From NCBI GenBank assembly GCA_900543675.1, contig UQRY01000001.1, forward strand, positions 1 through 64,000: DNA of 64,000 bases. Reading direction: 5' to 3'. Positions 30,455 to 40,759 of the stretch are shown in pieces. Source of the DNA: an uncultured Mycoplasmatota bacterium. Lineage in GTDB: Bacteria; Bacillota_I; Bacilli_A; RF39; UBA660. The notes below the pieces were generated by a model. That model worked only from the letters and a program-made list of their open reading frames with translations. It was not told where the DNA came from and ran no database searches. The position numbers and the translations under genes are program-made. How positions within the stretch are numbered: the first letter of the stretch is position 1; every line of letters starts with the position of its first letter.

Positions 30455-31192
30455 TTATGTAAGACTGTAATCATATAATTTATCTTGATAACGAATCCGA
30501 ATCCCCTTGTATATTTTATCGTTATATATCGTCTTAATCCGTCTATCCAACTGATCATAATTTAAATCCTTATCCCCTACTTCAATATAGATAACAGGAT
30601 CACTCTTTCTGATTTCTACCTCTAAATATTCCAAAAAATCATTGACACTAAATCTCTTAGTTCCTAGATAATATTTTTCTATTTTCTCTCTAGAACTAGG
30701 AGATAATTTCTGGATAAGTTCTAAGAGTAAGTGTTTATCCTCTGATAGTTTGCGATAAATTTCATACTGTCCAATATACTGTTTTAAAGAGACAAGTTCT
30801 AAATAGATTCGATCATTTTCTTCTATTTGGTTTTCTCTTAAAAACATTGCAACGATTTTGTCATTATCCAAATCAAATTCTTCGTCAATTGTCTTCAATT
30901 TCTGTAATAAACCATCTACTTGATATTCAGGTAATTTATCTGAAACACAGACAACAGCCGCATCTTGAAAATTATCTCCTTCTTCTTCCAACCTTATTCT
31001 TTCTTTACTTTTCTCTAATTCAATTAACCTTTTTTCTCTTTCTTCTACTAGATCATCGTAATCTTGGAGTTTTAAAGCAAAATACTCTTTGGATTGATGA
31101 TTAATCTCTTCAACAATTTTCTTTAATAGAAGAACCATGACTAATGTTAAAACAAACAGTACGATAATAACGCCAACAATAACTTCTATCAT
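30455..31192 (-). CDS. F-type ATPase b-delta fusion (peripheral stalk)
   Basis: A 245-residue protein with one N-terminal membrane helix (about 3-25), a charged coiled-coil stretch (about 28-75) as in subunit b, a helical middle, and a C-terminal end (YNDKIYKGIRIRYQDKLYDY) that matches the conserved delta C-terminus (P.LIGG.r.r.Gd.v.D.S). It lies where atpF and atpH normally sit, between c and alpha, and no separate delta gene is present. A similar b-delta fusion exists in mycobacteria, but with different layout. This would connect the membrane to the alpha-beta hexamer as a stator. Only a weak ribosome site is visible. Confidence 0.75.
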   Translation of the reverse strand: MIEVIVGVIIVLFVLTLVMVLLLKKIVEEINHQSKEYFALKLQDYDDLVEEREKRLIELEKSKERIRLEEEGDNFQDAAVVCVSDKLPEYQVDGLLQKLKTIDEEFDLDNDKIVAMFLRENQIEENDRIYLELVSLKQYIGQYEIYRKLSEDKHLLLELIQKLSPSSREKIEKYYLGTKRFSVNDFLEYLEVEIRKSDPVIYIEVGDKDLNYDQLDRRIKTIYNDKIYKGIRIRYQDKLYDYSLT

Positions 31193-31207
31193 GACTCTAA
31201 TCTCGTC

Positions 31208-31465
<258 letters not shown>

Positions 31466-32875
31466 TTATTCATTGATATATTTACTAGTGATCGGAAAAT
31501 TGTTTACTAATTGGCCATTATAAACAAAATCCTCCACTCTAATTTCTATTAAATAGCCTAAATTACGATTATCAAAGCTTCCTGTATAAACACCGTTCGC
31601 AATCTTAGAAACATCAATCGGTTGTTCACTAAGTACTTGATTATCAGAGTACAAGCGAATCGTACCACTTTCTAATTGATAAAGTGGATCAACTTTTAAT
31701 TCATAATACAATTTACTAGAAGTAATCTTAGTAAAGGCAAGTTGATAATTAGGTTTCTTCGTCTTTATCTTGACAATATCATCTGTTACTTCTGTTTCTA
31801 ATTCATCCACTGACTTAGCTAGCTGATAACCAAAAGTTATTGTATACTCTGTATTAGGCGTAAGATCTCTAATTGTATACGAAGTGTTTTCCTTATTTAA
31901 ATAAATCTTTTTTGCTTCTACTCCCTCGCTTTGTAAAAGAAGAAAGATCGCATTATACTCATTGTTCGGATCAAAAACTTGATAATGAACGGTCAAACTG
32001 TTCACACTATTATCCACGGATTTCAACGAAACCCAACGAGTTAAATCAAGACGAATTTCATCTTCATTATCTTCTTGTTGTTGCTGTTCGTTCATATCGT
32101 TAATATTTCCTGTCAAATTATTAAAACTATTCACGAGTTGTTCAAAATAATCATCATAATAATTGGTATTATCTTCAGTAGTCGTATCGTCTTCTTCTAC
32201 AACTGGATCTTGATATTCATTACTACTACCAATAATATTTTTTAAATCAATTTCTCGATCAGCTAAAATTAACTTTTCATGAACAACATCGAAATCATAC
32301 AAACTTCCCTTGATTACCATAGGATTAATTGTCTTCTCATACATCTCATGATTAGCCAATGTCGCATTCCCTTGTTTATCTAATTCGATAATCAAATACT
32401 CATCAGTATTTAATCCACTAGTAGAAGTAAACGTACTATCGATCCACAAATACTTACGATCAGCTATCTTATAAAATTGAGGAACATTAGCTTTGACTAC
32501 TTCTGTCATCTTGGTTAATTTAGTCACTTCTCCAGTTGTAGAAACTTGATAAAAAGTACCATATAAATACATCTTGTAATCGGTATCATTATAGACAACT
32601 GTACTTGGACCAATCTTATATTTTTCACTGACACCATCTGTTAACATCGTCAAGTAAAACGCATTAGCAAAACTTTTTTTCAATATAGCATCATCCGCAA
32701 CTTCGATATAATTAAAATCATCGTCATATAGAAAACTTCCCTTAGCTAAAGTATAAGTTGATGTATCTAAATTTAATACATAGCGGATCCCATAGAAGAA
32801 GATCAATAAAATAACGAAAACCAATATAGCAAGTAATACAAACAAACGAATGTTTTTCATTCCTAATTTACGCAT
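31466..32875 (-). CDS. Membrane-anchored extracellular protein (469 aa) of the F1-like ATPase operon
   Basis: One N-terminal membrane helix (about 10-32) and an outer part: a shared N-terminal beta module (about 35-215), an acidic, Asn/Gln-rich linker (about 215-285, including NEQQQQEDNEDE), and two Fn3-like domains (about 285-469) with LTPNTEYTITFGYQL as the Fn3 hallmark. No C-terminal anchor or sortase signal. It ends 12 bases before the c-subunit start and begins 15 bases after the 1736-codon gene. Function unknown; the layout repeats that of its larger neighbours. Confidence 0.82.
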   Translation of the reverse strand: MRKLGMKNIRLFVLLAILVFVILLIFFYGIRYVLNLDTSTYTLAKGSFLYDDDFNYIEVADDAILKKSFANAFYLTMLTDGVSEKYKIGPSTVVYNDTDYKMYLYGTFYQVSTTGEVTKLTKMTEVVKANVPQFYKIADRKYLWIDSTFTSTSGLNTDEYLIIELDKQGNATLANHEMYEKTINPMVIKGSLYDFDVVHEKLILADREIDLKNIIGSSNEYQDPVVEEDDTTTEDNTNYYDDYFEQLVNSFNNLTGNINDMNEQQQQEDNEDEIRLDLTRWVSLKSVDNSVNSLTVHYQVFDPNNEYNAIFLLLQSEGVEAKKIYLNKENTSYTIRDLTPNTEYTITFGYQLAKSVDELETEVTDDIVKIKTKKPNYQLAFTKITSSKLYYELKVDPLYQLESGTIRLYSDNQVLSEQPIDVSKIANGVYTGSFDNRNLGYLIEIRVEDFVYNGQLVNNFPITSKYINE

Positions 32876-32890
32876 CTGACCTTCTCCTTT

Positions 32891-35800
32891 CTAATCTACA
32901 AAGTTATATTGAATAGATTCTTCCGCAATTACTCGATCATCAGTTAAAAACTGCAACTGAATGTAATACACACCTGGCTCTGTAATAGAATCTGGCAATG
33001 TATAAGTATAATAAGTAACACCACTAGCTGTACTCAAAACCGGAACAAACTCTGCCTGATTATCTATCGCATATCCATTATTACTATAAATAGAATAACG
33101 AATATTATTAATCGAAGTTAATCGATAACTATCATAAAAAGCTAAATTTACTTTAGTCTTGTCATCTAAATTCGTAACCGCATAGATTTTACCAACGTCA
33201 ACTCCCGCATCATTTAAAGAAGAGGAGACATAAATTTTTTCTTGTTCAACTAAACTATCTGCATCATTAACAACATTCATTGTATATAAAATCTTTAATG
33301 TATACTGTTTATCCGGTTCGATATTATTTACCGTAAACTTTTGATTATATTGGTCAGTATGATAATCTTTACCCTTATACTCATCAGGAATAATATCATT
33401 ACCCTCTTGATCTAAGATTTGAATACGATAATTATCGTTATAAATTACTTTTTGATAGTCATAAACACTAACTCTAAACGTTAAATCTAGTCCTTTAGAA
33501 TTATCTCTTGTTGAACTAATTCCAATATAGGGTTGACGCAACTGATTAAGCGTATAATAATAGCTACTTTCCGGTTGTAACTCGATCTCATAACTTTCAT
33601 CATTGTTATCAATCATAGTAAATGCTCGAATAACCACTACATATCGCTGTTCTGTTGTTACTCCACTACCTGGAGAAATTTTAATATACTTGGTCATTTC
33701 ACGACTAAATACATAATCTGGATCAATAGCCAAATCTAATTTAGTTAGAACTTCTTCTCCAACTTCATTCATATCTACTTTATATACTTCATAAACCAAC
33801 CGATCAAAACCAGTTATTTCTTGTAATTGATAAGTAACTTTTAAATATTTTTCATCATAACTATCCGCTGTATATTCAATATGAATATCTGATGCCCCAA
33901 CACTACCTAAAGTTTTAAAATAATAATTACGATTATTATTCTGATAATCAACATCGTATAACTGTGTACGTTCATAAGTACCACCATTATCAACATCAGC
34001 AAATACACGAATAAAATAATTTGTTTTAGGGATAAGTCCCTCAATTCGAACTGAACGATCTAAATCGCTAGTAGATACTTCCAAAGTCTGAATTAAATTA
34101 CTTTCTAACCCAGCTTCATCCGTTTGATAAACTTCAATATAAATCTTATCATTTAAAATTTGACTACCACTATCTCCATAAAGCTTAATATTTACATCCG
34201 CATAAACTAATGCAGCTGCAATATTGGTATTACCATTTTTATCCATAATACTAATACCTGGGATAATCATATTAAATTCAAATTTTTCACTACCATCACT
34301 CGTTGCCTTTAATTGACCTAGTTGTTTAGGAAATAAATATTCGTAGTTGTAACTATAACCACCCTCATCTAATATCAAATCAACATCGACATCTTCTTGT
34401 TTATTTAAATCCGTTAAAGTAATGCGATTTTGTTTTTCCTGTTTTAATTGGAAATGGAATAAAGAACCATTAGCTTGAGGATTAGTCCGTAAATTCAACT
34501 TGCTATCTAAGGAATAATAACTACCATCATAAACACTATTTTCGATCATCTGTAACGCAAACTTATCCGTTTGAGTAGAATCATTAGGATTATATACCGT
34601 ATCGTACCCTAAAACTCCATTATCATAATATAAATATAATTCTGTAGTAACTTCTTGATTCATTAACTCTTCTAAGTCAGCTAAATCAACAACAATAGTA
34701 CCGTTATCAATAACTAAATTATCTAAAGTAACCGTCTTATCTCCAGTAAAAATTAATTTTGCACCCGCTACTCGATCATAAAAAGCAGTATTTTCAGCAT
34801 AATCTAACAAAGTAATAATCACACGATTGGTCTCTAAAGTAAGATTATATGTTTTATTGCTTGCCTTATATGGTAATTCAAAGTTTTGATAAACAAGTGA
34901 TTTTTCTTCTATCCTATCTGTAGTTTTAATCTTTGCTTCCCGAACATATAAAGTTAAATTGCCTGCTCTATTTAAAGGAAACTCTAATTTAGAAAAAGTA
35001 TCTGATACTTGAATATCTAAATTACCAAGAACACTATCATTAATCTTATAATACATCTTATCATCTACTAATACATGATCAATATCACTGTAACGATACG
35101 ACCAAACTAATTTGGAGTTCTGATAAGTAGACGGATAAGTATAAAAGTACGCAGACTGCTTTTCCGCATCGACATCAGACGAACGTAATACTACACCCGT
35201 TTCAGGTTTTGGATAAACCGTCTCCGTCGTACCATCAAAGTTCAAATCTAGATAAGCTTTATAAGTAAAGTAATAACGATTCCCTCGACGGAAGGTATCA
35301 TCCTGGACATTATATGGAGTACCATCTTCCAAATAGAATTCAACATAACCAATACTTCCATCTGATGGGATATCATAACTAAGCGTATCAACTACTTTAC
35401 CAGTCACACTATCGATTACCTGATATTCGATTCGTTTCGCATATTTTTTAGAATTATCATAACCTGCTCGAATTCGATAACCAATAATCGTCTCTGGATC
35501 TAGTTCTTCCCGATAACGATCAGGATCACTATTATTACGGATAACATTCACTTCGATCGCATTATTCACATCACTAGGTAAATCTGGAATATAACCGTTA
35601 GTTTTCACCGTAATTACATTGTTTTTAATTGGGATATTATTCTGATATGTCGTATAATCGTAAGCATTAGTCACTTCAAGCGTATAGTATTCCGAAGTCA
35701 TATCCTGATTTTTCAAACCGAAAAAGCTAGGATCTAACAAGAAAGACTGATCATAATATTCAGCTTTTAAATCACTTTCGTAATCATCGAGATTATGATC

Positions 35801-38101
35801 AACTTTACGAACAGATTTTACTAAATTTCCATTAGTTGAAGTACCAGCATAAAGATTAAACATTAATCCCTCTAAAGTATTTGCTTCTAAAGTATTATCT
35901 ACACCATCTTCAGCTCCTAATCTAGAAGTAACAGAAAATGCTCGATCAATATCACTACTATCCACAGAATAATCTAAAAGGAAGGGTTGCGTAGGTTCAG
36001 TTTGAATAACGACACTTCCGATATAACAATTGTCAATTACCTGGTTTCCATCCTGTAAATTGACAGTAGCATAGACAGAAATCGTATAACTTTCATTAGC
36101 GCGTAAATTATTCACCGAGAATGGAATATTATAGCTTCCACTCGTCGTATAAGAATTAGAATTTCCAACAGAATCAGTATAAGTAATTGTCATAACACTG
36201 TTATCATCTAAACTAATTGTATTTCCATTATCGGTAATGATAATATTTCCAACAATTCGTTCAAAGGTTATTTCCTTACTTTCAAATCGAATTGAAGGGA
36301 ATTCAACACCATCCATCTGCATAACATTACTAAATTCTGTTTCATATTCATATTCTTTTTCGTTATCATTAAATGTTGCGATCATCTTAAACACATAAGG
36401 AACGCCACGTAAAATTGTTACATTATCAACTGGTAAATCGACAGAAGACTTATTATTTTTTTCGATCACTTCAACACTAGTTGGATTATCCGCTAAAGTT
36501 CTCGCATCATAGATTTCATATCGATAGGAAACAATTCCATTATCAACATCGCTGATATTATTCACTTTCAACGAGAAGAGAGAATCCTTTTTATTTACAG
36601 TAAAACTAGTTGTACCTAAGAATGGTTTTTGCTTTAACGTTTTATAAGTATTTTCGATAGTAAAATTATCACTGATAATGGAATTGTCATATAAGAAATT
36701 ATAAACACGTACTTGATATTCTGTATTTGAAGTAAGTTCATCAAAAGTGACTTCTTGACGACGATTCGTTAAGTTATCTAATAAAACCTCTTGTGTTTCT
36801 AATACTTCTCCAGAACTATTCATCAACATAACTTCTGCGCTTTTTACTCTAGAAGAATCATCAACCTCTAGATAGAAAGAAAGTTCTTCTGTCGTAAAAT
36901 AATTTTTAACTAATTCTACACCAAGTGATTCTGTCACAAAGGTTTTCTGAATAAAATCACGATTGTATTCCTTGCCATTCTTAGTATAGTCAGAATTAAC
37001 TACCAAAATATAATTTGTATTTGGCATTAAATTTTCTACCTCGATATGGAAATTACTCAATCCACTACTTTCACGAGTTTGATAAATAACTTTATTATTC
37101 GAAGTCTGAATAATCTTAACTAATAGATCTCCCGTAAGTAGACCGTCTTGATCTTCATACTCAATTGTAGCATCAAGGCGATTAGAAGATACCGTCATAT
37201 CAACAACAGAGAATAATGGATCATTCACTTTTTCATCTTCATTTACTTCTTCTTCATTATCCTCTTGATTACCATTTAAAGATCCATCCGTCAAACCTTC
37301 TAGTGGATTATTACTATCCGTAGGCGTAGGCTCTACTTCCTCACTTTCTTCCTCTTCATCAGGAGTAATCTCAATATTATCATCCGAATCGATCGTCATT
37401 TGAGTTAAATTCAATTTTTTCTCTGTACCTAAAAATATATTCTTATCTGTTAGATTAATTTTCACACCATTATCTAATTCAATATAAATATCAGAGGCAA
37501 CACTTTGAAAACTAGCTTCCTGATTATCCAAACGAATAATATTACCATCTAAAAATTCAAATTCTAAATAACTATTTTCAATGATTTTCGTTTCATCGTT
37601 GATAATTAAATTAATCTTAGGAGCAACAATCATATACTTATTCTCGGATATCTTCATCAAAAAGTTTGTAAAACTTAACGTCTTTCCAAGATTTCTAATT
37701 TGATAATGACCACTATCTTGATAAGCTAATTTACTGCCCTCATAAAAACTATAGTAGCGAATAATCTCAGTATTTAAATTATCTAAATCCAAAATAGCTG
37801 TCTTACTTAAAGTAGAAATACCATTGTCCAAATAATGAATAAAGGAAGTTTTTACTACTTCTACTTCTTCTTGATCAGTATTTTGAAATAAATACTGTTC
37901 CTCATAGTTTTCTCTATACTTTGTTCCAGAAGAAAAGTAATACTTTGTGCTACTTTCCACCCCATTTTTTAGAGTACGAGCTAAAATATAACCATCACTA
38001 GAAAATTCTTTATATTTCGATTCATTAACACGAAAACCATACCAAAACAATAAACCAAGCATGGCTAAAACAGAAACGATAATAAAAATTACCTTTTTCA
38101 T
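32891..38101 (-). CDS. Giant (1736-aa) membrane-anchored extracellular protein, first gene of the F1-like ATPase operon
   Basis: One N-terminal membrane helix (about 3-20, VIFIIVSVLAMLGLLFWYGF), then the N-terminal module (about 25-235; SENKYMIVAPKINLII and YLEFEFLDGNIIRL), an acidic linker (about 240-300, rich in E, D, P, T), and a long chain of Fn3/Ig-like units to the end (NLMPNTNYIL, ELTSNTEYQV, NLRANESYTI, GLIPKTNYFI). No C-terminal anchor. ATG at 38101 is chosen because AGGAG lies seven bases before it; the GTG at 38119 precedes that site. It starts the 21.5 kb operon behind a strong promoter and a hairpin-containing leader. Function unknown. Confidence 0.85.
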   Translation of the reverse strand: MKKVIFIIVSVLAMLGLLFWYGFRVNESKYKEFSSDGYILARTLKNGVESSTKYYFSSGTKYRENYEEQYLFQNTDQEEVEVVKTSFIHYLDNGISTLSKTAILDLDNLNTEIIRYYSFYEGSKLAYQDSGHYQIRNLGKTLSFTNFLMKISENKYMIVAPKINLIINDETKIIENSYLEFEFLDGNIIRLDNQEASFQSVASDIYIELDNGVKINLTDKNIFLGTEKKLNLTQMTIDSDDNIEITPDEEEESEEVEPTPTDSNNPLEGLTDGSLNGNQEDNEEEVNEDEKVNDPLFSVVDMTVSSNRLDATIEYEDQDGLLTGDLLVKIIQTSNNKVIYQTRESSGLSNFHIEVENLMPNTNYILVVNSDYTKNGKEYNRDFIQKTFVTESLGVELVKNYFTTEELSFYLEVDDSSRVKSAEVMLMNSSGEVLETQEVLLDNLTNRRQEVTFDELTSNTEYQVRVYNFLYDNSIISDNFTIENTYKTLKQKPFLGTTSFTVNKKDSLFSLKVNNISDVDNGIVSYRYEIYDARTLADNPTSVEVIEKNNKSSVDLPVDNVTILRGVPYVFKMIATFNDNEKEYEYETEFSNVMQMDGVEFPSIRFESKEITFERIVGNIIITDNGNTISLDDNSVMTITYTDSVGNSNSYTTSGSYNIPFSVNNLRANESYTISVYATVNLQDGNQVIDNCYIGSVVIQTEPTQPFLLDYSVDSSDIDRAFSVTSRLGAEDGVDNTLEANTLEGLMFNLYAGTSTNGNLVKSVRKVDHNLDDYESDLKAEYYDQSFLLDPSFFGLKNQDMTSEYYTLEVTNAYDYTTYQNNIPIKNNVITVKTNGYIPDLPSDVNNAIEVNVIRNNSDPDRYREELDPETIIGYRIRAGYDNSKKYAKRIEYQVIDSVTGKVVDTLSYDIPSDGSIGYVEFYLEDGTPYNVQDDTFRRGNRYYFTYKAYLDLNFDGTTETVYPKPETGVVLRSSDVDAEKQSAYFYTYPSTYQNSKLVWSYRYSDIDHVLVDDKMYYKINDSVLGNLDIQVSDTFSKLEFPLNRAGNLTLYVREAKIKTTDRIEEKSLVYQNFELPYKASNKTYNLTLETNRVIITLLDYAENTAFYDRVAGAKLIFTGDKTVTLDNLVIDNGTIVVDLADLEELMNQEVTTELYLYYDNGVLGYDTVYNPNDSTQTDKFALQMIENSVYDGSYYSLDSKLNLRTNPQANGSLFHFQLKQEKQNRITLTDLNKQEDVDVDLILDEGGYSYNYEYLFPKQLGQLKATSDGSEKFEFNMIIPGISIMDKNGNTNIAAALVYADVNIKLYGDSGSQILNDKIYIEVYQTDEAGLESNLIQTLEVSTSDLDRSVRIEGLIPKTNYFIRVFADVDNGGTYERTQLYDVDYQNNNRNYYFKTLGSVGASDIHIEYTADSYDEKYLKVTYQLQEITGFDRLVYEVYKVDMNEVGEEVLTKLDLAIDPDYVFSREMTKYIKISPGSGVTTEQRYVVVIRAFTMIDNNDESYEIELQPESSYYYTLNQLRQPYIGISSTRDNSKGLDLTFRVSVYDYQKVIYNDNYRIQILDQEGNDIIPDEYKGKDYHTDQYNQKFTVNNIEPDKQYTLKILYTMNVVNDADSLVEQEKIYVSSSLNDAGVDVGKIYAVTNLDDKTKVNLAFYDSYRLTSINNIRYSIYSNNGYAIDNQAEFVPVLSTASGVTYYTYTLPDSITEPGVYYIQLQFLTDDRVIAEESIQYNFVD

Positions 38102-38203
38102 CTCATCACTCCTAGACACATCTCTATGTTTATTTTGGATAATTATCTATTGTTTTTATGCGCATCTTTGAAAAAAATAGACAGTTTTTATCCATAGAAC
38201 CAA

Positions 38204-38247
38204 CCAAAAATGGTGTCTGTTCTATTCTTACTAGAACAAGCACCATT
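38204..38247 (-). terminator. Leader hairpin with T run: possible attenuator of the F1-like ATPase operon
   Basis: Minus strand: AATGGTGCTTGTTCTA, seven-base loop, TAGAACAGACACCATT, then TTTTT. Fourteen of 16 positions pair. It lies in the transcribed leader, about 110 bases after the predicted start and about 105 before the first ATG, where a terminator would limit expression of the whole operon. I do not recognise a riboswitch upstream of it. Confidence 0.6.
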
Positions 38248-38362
38248 TGTTACCCATAACGATAGCACAGTTTATCTATTCTATTTTATAAAAATCGTCT
38301 AAGTATTACTAATAGATTATTATCCGTTTTACTGCTTATCCTATTTTCTTATTTTCATAAAC

Positions 38363-38391
38363 ATTATAGCGCAAAATTAGGGGTAATGCAA
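38363..38391 (-). promoter_or_regulatory. Sigma-A promoter of the F1-like ATPase operon
   Basis: Minus strand TTGCAT (38386-38391), exactly 17 bases, TATAAT (38363-38368). Transcription would begin near 38356, giving a leader of about 255 bases. The rest of 38120-38440 holds the hairpin at 38204-38247, the ribosome sites and no gene. Confidence 0.8.
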
Positions 38392-38444
38392 GTATCTTAT
38401 TTTAGAAATAGAACTGTTATACAATAAACGATAATGGAGGTGGA

Positions 38445-38690
38445 ATGATGATAAAAATCAACATTGAAGAGCTTCTGCGCCAACAAGGAAAAAGCAAATA
38501 TTGGCTTAGAACACAAATGAATTTAACATCTAGAAACTTAAATCATATTATTCGTAATCAAACCACATCTATTTCTTTTAAATATATAGAAGATTTCTGT
38601 AAGTTTTTAAATTGTACGCCAGGAGAATTAATCCTCCTCCAACCAACTGAAGAGTTCAAAGAAACAAAAAAGGATAAAATCCATTCGTAA
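38445..38690 (+). CDS. Small Cro/CI-type helix-turn-helix protein
   Basis: An 81-residue single-domain HTH protein: IEELLRQQGKSKYWLRTQMN, recognition segment LTSRNLNHIIRNQ, and FKYIEDFCKFLNCTPGELILL, typical of the short YozG-like Cro/CI family. A GGAGGTGG site precedes two adjacent ATGs. It is divergent from the F1-like ATPase operon, whose promoter lies only about 55 bases away, so it may regulate that operon or itself; TACAAT at 38420-38425 may be its -10 box. It converges on the downstream dacF-like gene. Confidence 0.88.
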   Translation: MMIKINIEELLRQQGKSKYWLRTQMNLTSRNLNHIIRNQTTSISFKYIEDFCKFLNCTPGELILLQPTEEFKETKKDKIHS

Positions 38691-38692
38691 AG

Positions 38693-39856
38693 TTAAAACA
38701 CTAACTGCCCAACAACGATATCTTTTAAATTTTCCCAAAACATAGATAAGAAATTTTTCTTTTCTACATCTTGATTAACGATTAAATCATAACTACCGAC
38801 AAGTTGTTCTTGATCAAAAAGTTCAAGTTTACCAACAACACTTCCCTTTTTTATAGGAAGTTTAACCGGAGATAAAACTATTTTCTCTTGATATTGTTTA
38901 GCTTGTTCGGTTTTTTTTCGTAAAATACTAATTTCTTCTCCCACTACGACATCGACTTTATCTATATTCCCTCGTTCAATCTTCATTTCATCCACTACCG
39001 TATCCTTCGTCTTAATAATATCTACTTGATAAGTATTAAAGCCGTAATCCAGTAACGCCGTCGTTTCTGCATTTCTCGTTTTACTAACTTCTTCTCCCAA
39101 AACAATCGCCGTTAAACGCATACCATCTCTTTTCGCGGTAACCGCCATACAATACATGGCCGCATCAGTAAATCCTGTTTTCAATCCGTCAGCTCCAGGA
39201 TAAGTACGAACCAATTTATTGGTATTGACTAACCAAAACTTATTGGGCGTATCCTCTCGTAAATAATCTTCATAAAGGGAAGAAAATTCTAAGATCTTTT
39301 CATGAGTTAATAATTCTTGAGCAATTAGAGCTAAATCACGTGCGGTAGAATAATGATTTTCTTCATCTAGACCTGTTGGATTAACAAAATTAGTATTTTT
39401 TAATCCCAATTCATTGGCTTTTGACATCATCATTTTCACAAATTCTGCTTCACTTCCAGCAACCCTTTCAGCAAGAGCAACTACCGCATCATTCGCACTC
39501 GCCATACTAACTCCCTTAAACAAATCTTCAACACTCATCTCTTCACCAGGCTGTAAATAAATCTGCGTACCACCATAACCAGCCGCATTAGCACTCACTT
39601 TTACCATCTCATCCCAAGTTAACTTTCCTGCTTCTATCTGTTCCAAAATAATAATCTGTGACATCATCTTAGTAAGAGAAGCAATAGCAACCCGTTCATC
39701 AGCATTTTTTTCAAACAATACCTTACCTGTTGTATTCTCGATCAAAATCGCACTCCTACTATTAGCCGCTAGCGTTGTATCTGTCACTTCTTCAGCATGA
39801 ACACTAAGAGGAAATAAGGATAATCCAATAAATAACCATATAAATAACTTTTTCAT
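38693..39856 (-). CDS. D-alanyl-D-alanine carboxypeptidase (PBP5/DacF-like)
   Basis: A 387-residue penicillin-binding protein of the DacA/DacF type. It has a signal peptide (about 1-21, ending SVHA), the active-site SxxK in IASLTKMMSQ, SxN in SMASANDAV, and KTG in DGLKTGFTDAA, then the C-terminal beta domain (about 280-370) and a hydrophobic/amphipathic end. It trims D-Ala from peptidoglycan stem peptides, and DacF acts during spore cortex synthesis; which paralogue this is cannot be told. ATG at 39856 follows AGGTGG; a GTG further upstream lies inside that site. Confidence 0.93.
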   Translation of the reverse strand: MKKLFIWLFIGLSLFPLSVHAEEVTDTTLAANSRSAILIENTTGKVLFEKNADERVAIASLTKMMSQIIILEQIEAGKLTWDEMVKVSANAAGYGGTQIYLQPGEEMSVEDLFKGVSMASANDAVVALAERVAGSEAEFVKMMMSKANELGLKNTNFVNPTGLDEENHYSTARDLALIAQELLTHEKILEFSSLYEDYLREDTPNKFWLVNTNKLVRTYPGADGLKTGFTDAAMYCMAVTAKRDGMRLTAIVLGEEVSKTRNAETTALLDYGFNTYQVDIIKTKDTVVDEMKIERGNIDKVDVVVGEEISILRKKTEQAKQYQEKIVLSPVKLPIKKGSVVGKLELFDQEQLVGSYDLIVNQDVEKKNFLSMFWENLKDIVVGQLVF

Positions 39857-39958
39857 GAAACACACCACCTAATAAAAGATATGAGAAAAATAAAAGAACT
39901 TTCTTTTAAAATTACATACTTCAGAAAAAATTCCATACAGTTTAATAGGTGAAGCAAG

Positions 39959-40759
39959 ATGAGAAGAAAAAAAATACTTCTTCTACTACTTATTCTACTT
40001 TTGACTACTAGCTGTCATCAAAATAAAGAAAAACTAGACAAAAACCCATTTAGTCAAATTTCTTATTATCAAGAACAAAAACAAGAACGCTATTTTCGTT
40101 ATCAACAACAACATAGTGATCTTAGTGCTGAAGAAGTGGTCACAGCGGTCAATATAGGACTTGATCAAGCCCCATACACCAATACCAAAAAAACCCCTTA
40201 TCTCAATACAACTTATCTACTAGTCAATAAATATCGCTATCTACCACCAAGCTACATTCCTGAAAAGCTAGAGAGAATCGACCCCAAATATACGAATGGT
40301 AACAAACAATTAGTTCAAGAAGCTAAACTAGCCTTTGAACAAATGGCTAACGACGCAGAAAGTGAAGGTTATACGATTCGCGCTGTCTCCGCCTATCGTT
40401 CCTATTCATATCAACAAGCCCTCTACCAAAATTATGTTCTTCAAGATGGAGAGAAAAATGCCGATACTTACTCCGCCCGTCCAGGTTACTCCGAACATCA
40501 AACCGGATTAGTTGTCGATATCGATAATGGTAAACAAGATTTCAATCATTTTGAAGAAACAGAAGAATTCAAATGGATGCAGGAAAATGCCAAATATTAT
40601 GGCTTTATTCTCAGATACCCCAAAGGAAAAGAAAATCTAACTGGTTACACCTACGAAGCTTGGCACTATCGTTATGTAGGAAAAAAAATCGCCCAAGAGA
40701 TGGCAAATAAAGACATCACCTTAGACGAATATTACGTAAAATATTTAGAAAACAGTTAA
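39959..40759 (+). CDS. VanY-like D,D-carboxypeptidase lipoprotein
   Basis: A 266-residue lipoprotein: signal peptide with lipobox LTTSC (Cys19), then a VanY/M15 zinc peptidase domain with SAYRSYSYQQALYQNYV, the zinc motif SEHQTGLVVDID (H..G...D) and EAWHYRYVGKKIA holding the third zinc ligand His and catalytic Glu. It would cleave terminal D-Ala of peptidoglycan precursors at the outer membrane face. It is transcribed divergently from the other carboxypeptidase gene and converges on pdp, overlapping its end by four bases. No vancomycin-resistance genes lie nearby, so a cell-wall housekeeping role is likely. Confidence 0.92.
   Translation: MRRKKILLLLLILLLTTSCHQNKEKLDKNPFSQISYYQEQKQERYFRYQQQHSDLSAEEVVTAVNIGLDQAPYTNTKKTPYLNTTYLLVNKYRYLPPSYIPEKLERIDPKYTNGNKQLVQEAKLAFEQMANDAESEGYTIRAVSAYRSYSYQQALYQNYVLQDGEKNADTYSARPGYSEHQTGLVVDIDNGKQDFNHFEETEEFKWMQENAKYYGFILRYPKGKENLTGYTYEAWHYRYVGKKIAQEMANKDITLDEYYVKYLENS

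Noticed and set aside
38250..38356. Riboswitch in the leader of the F1-like ATPase operon
   Set aside because: I looked for c-di-GMP, c-di-AMP, preQ1 and T-box core motifs and recognised none.
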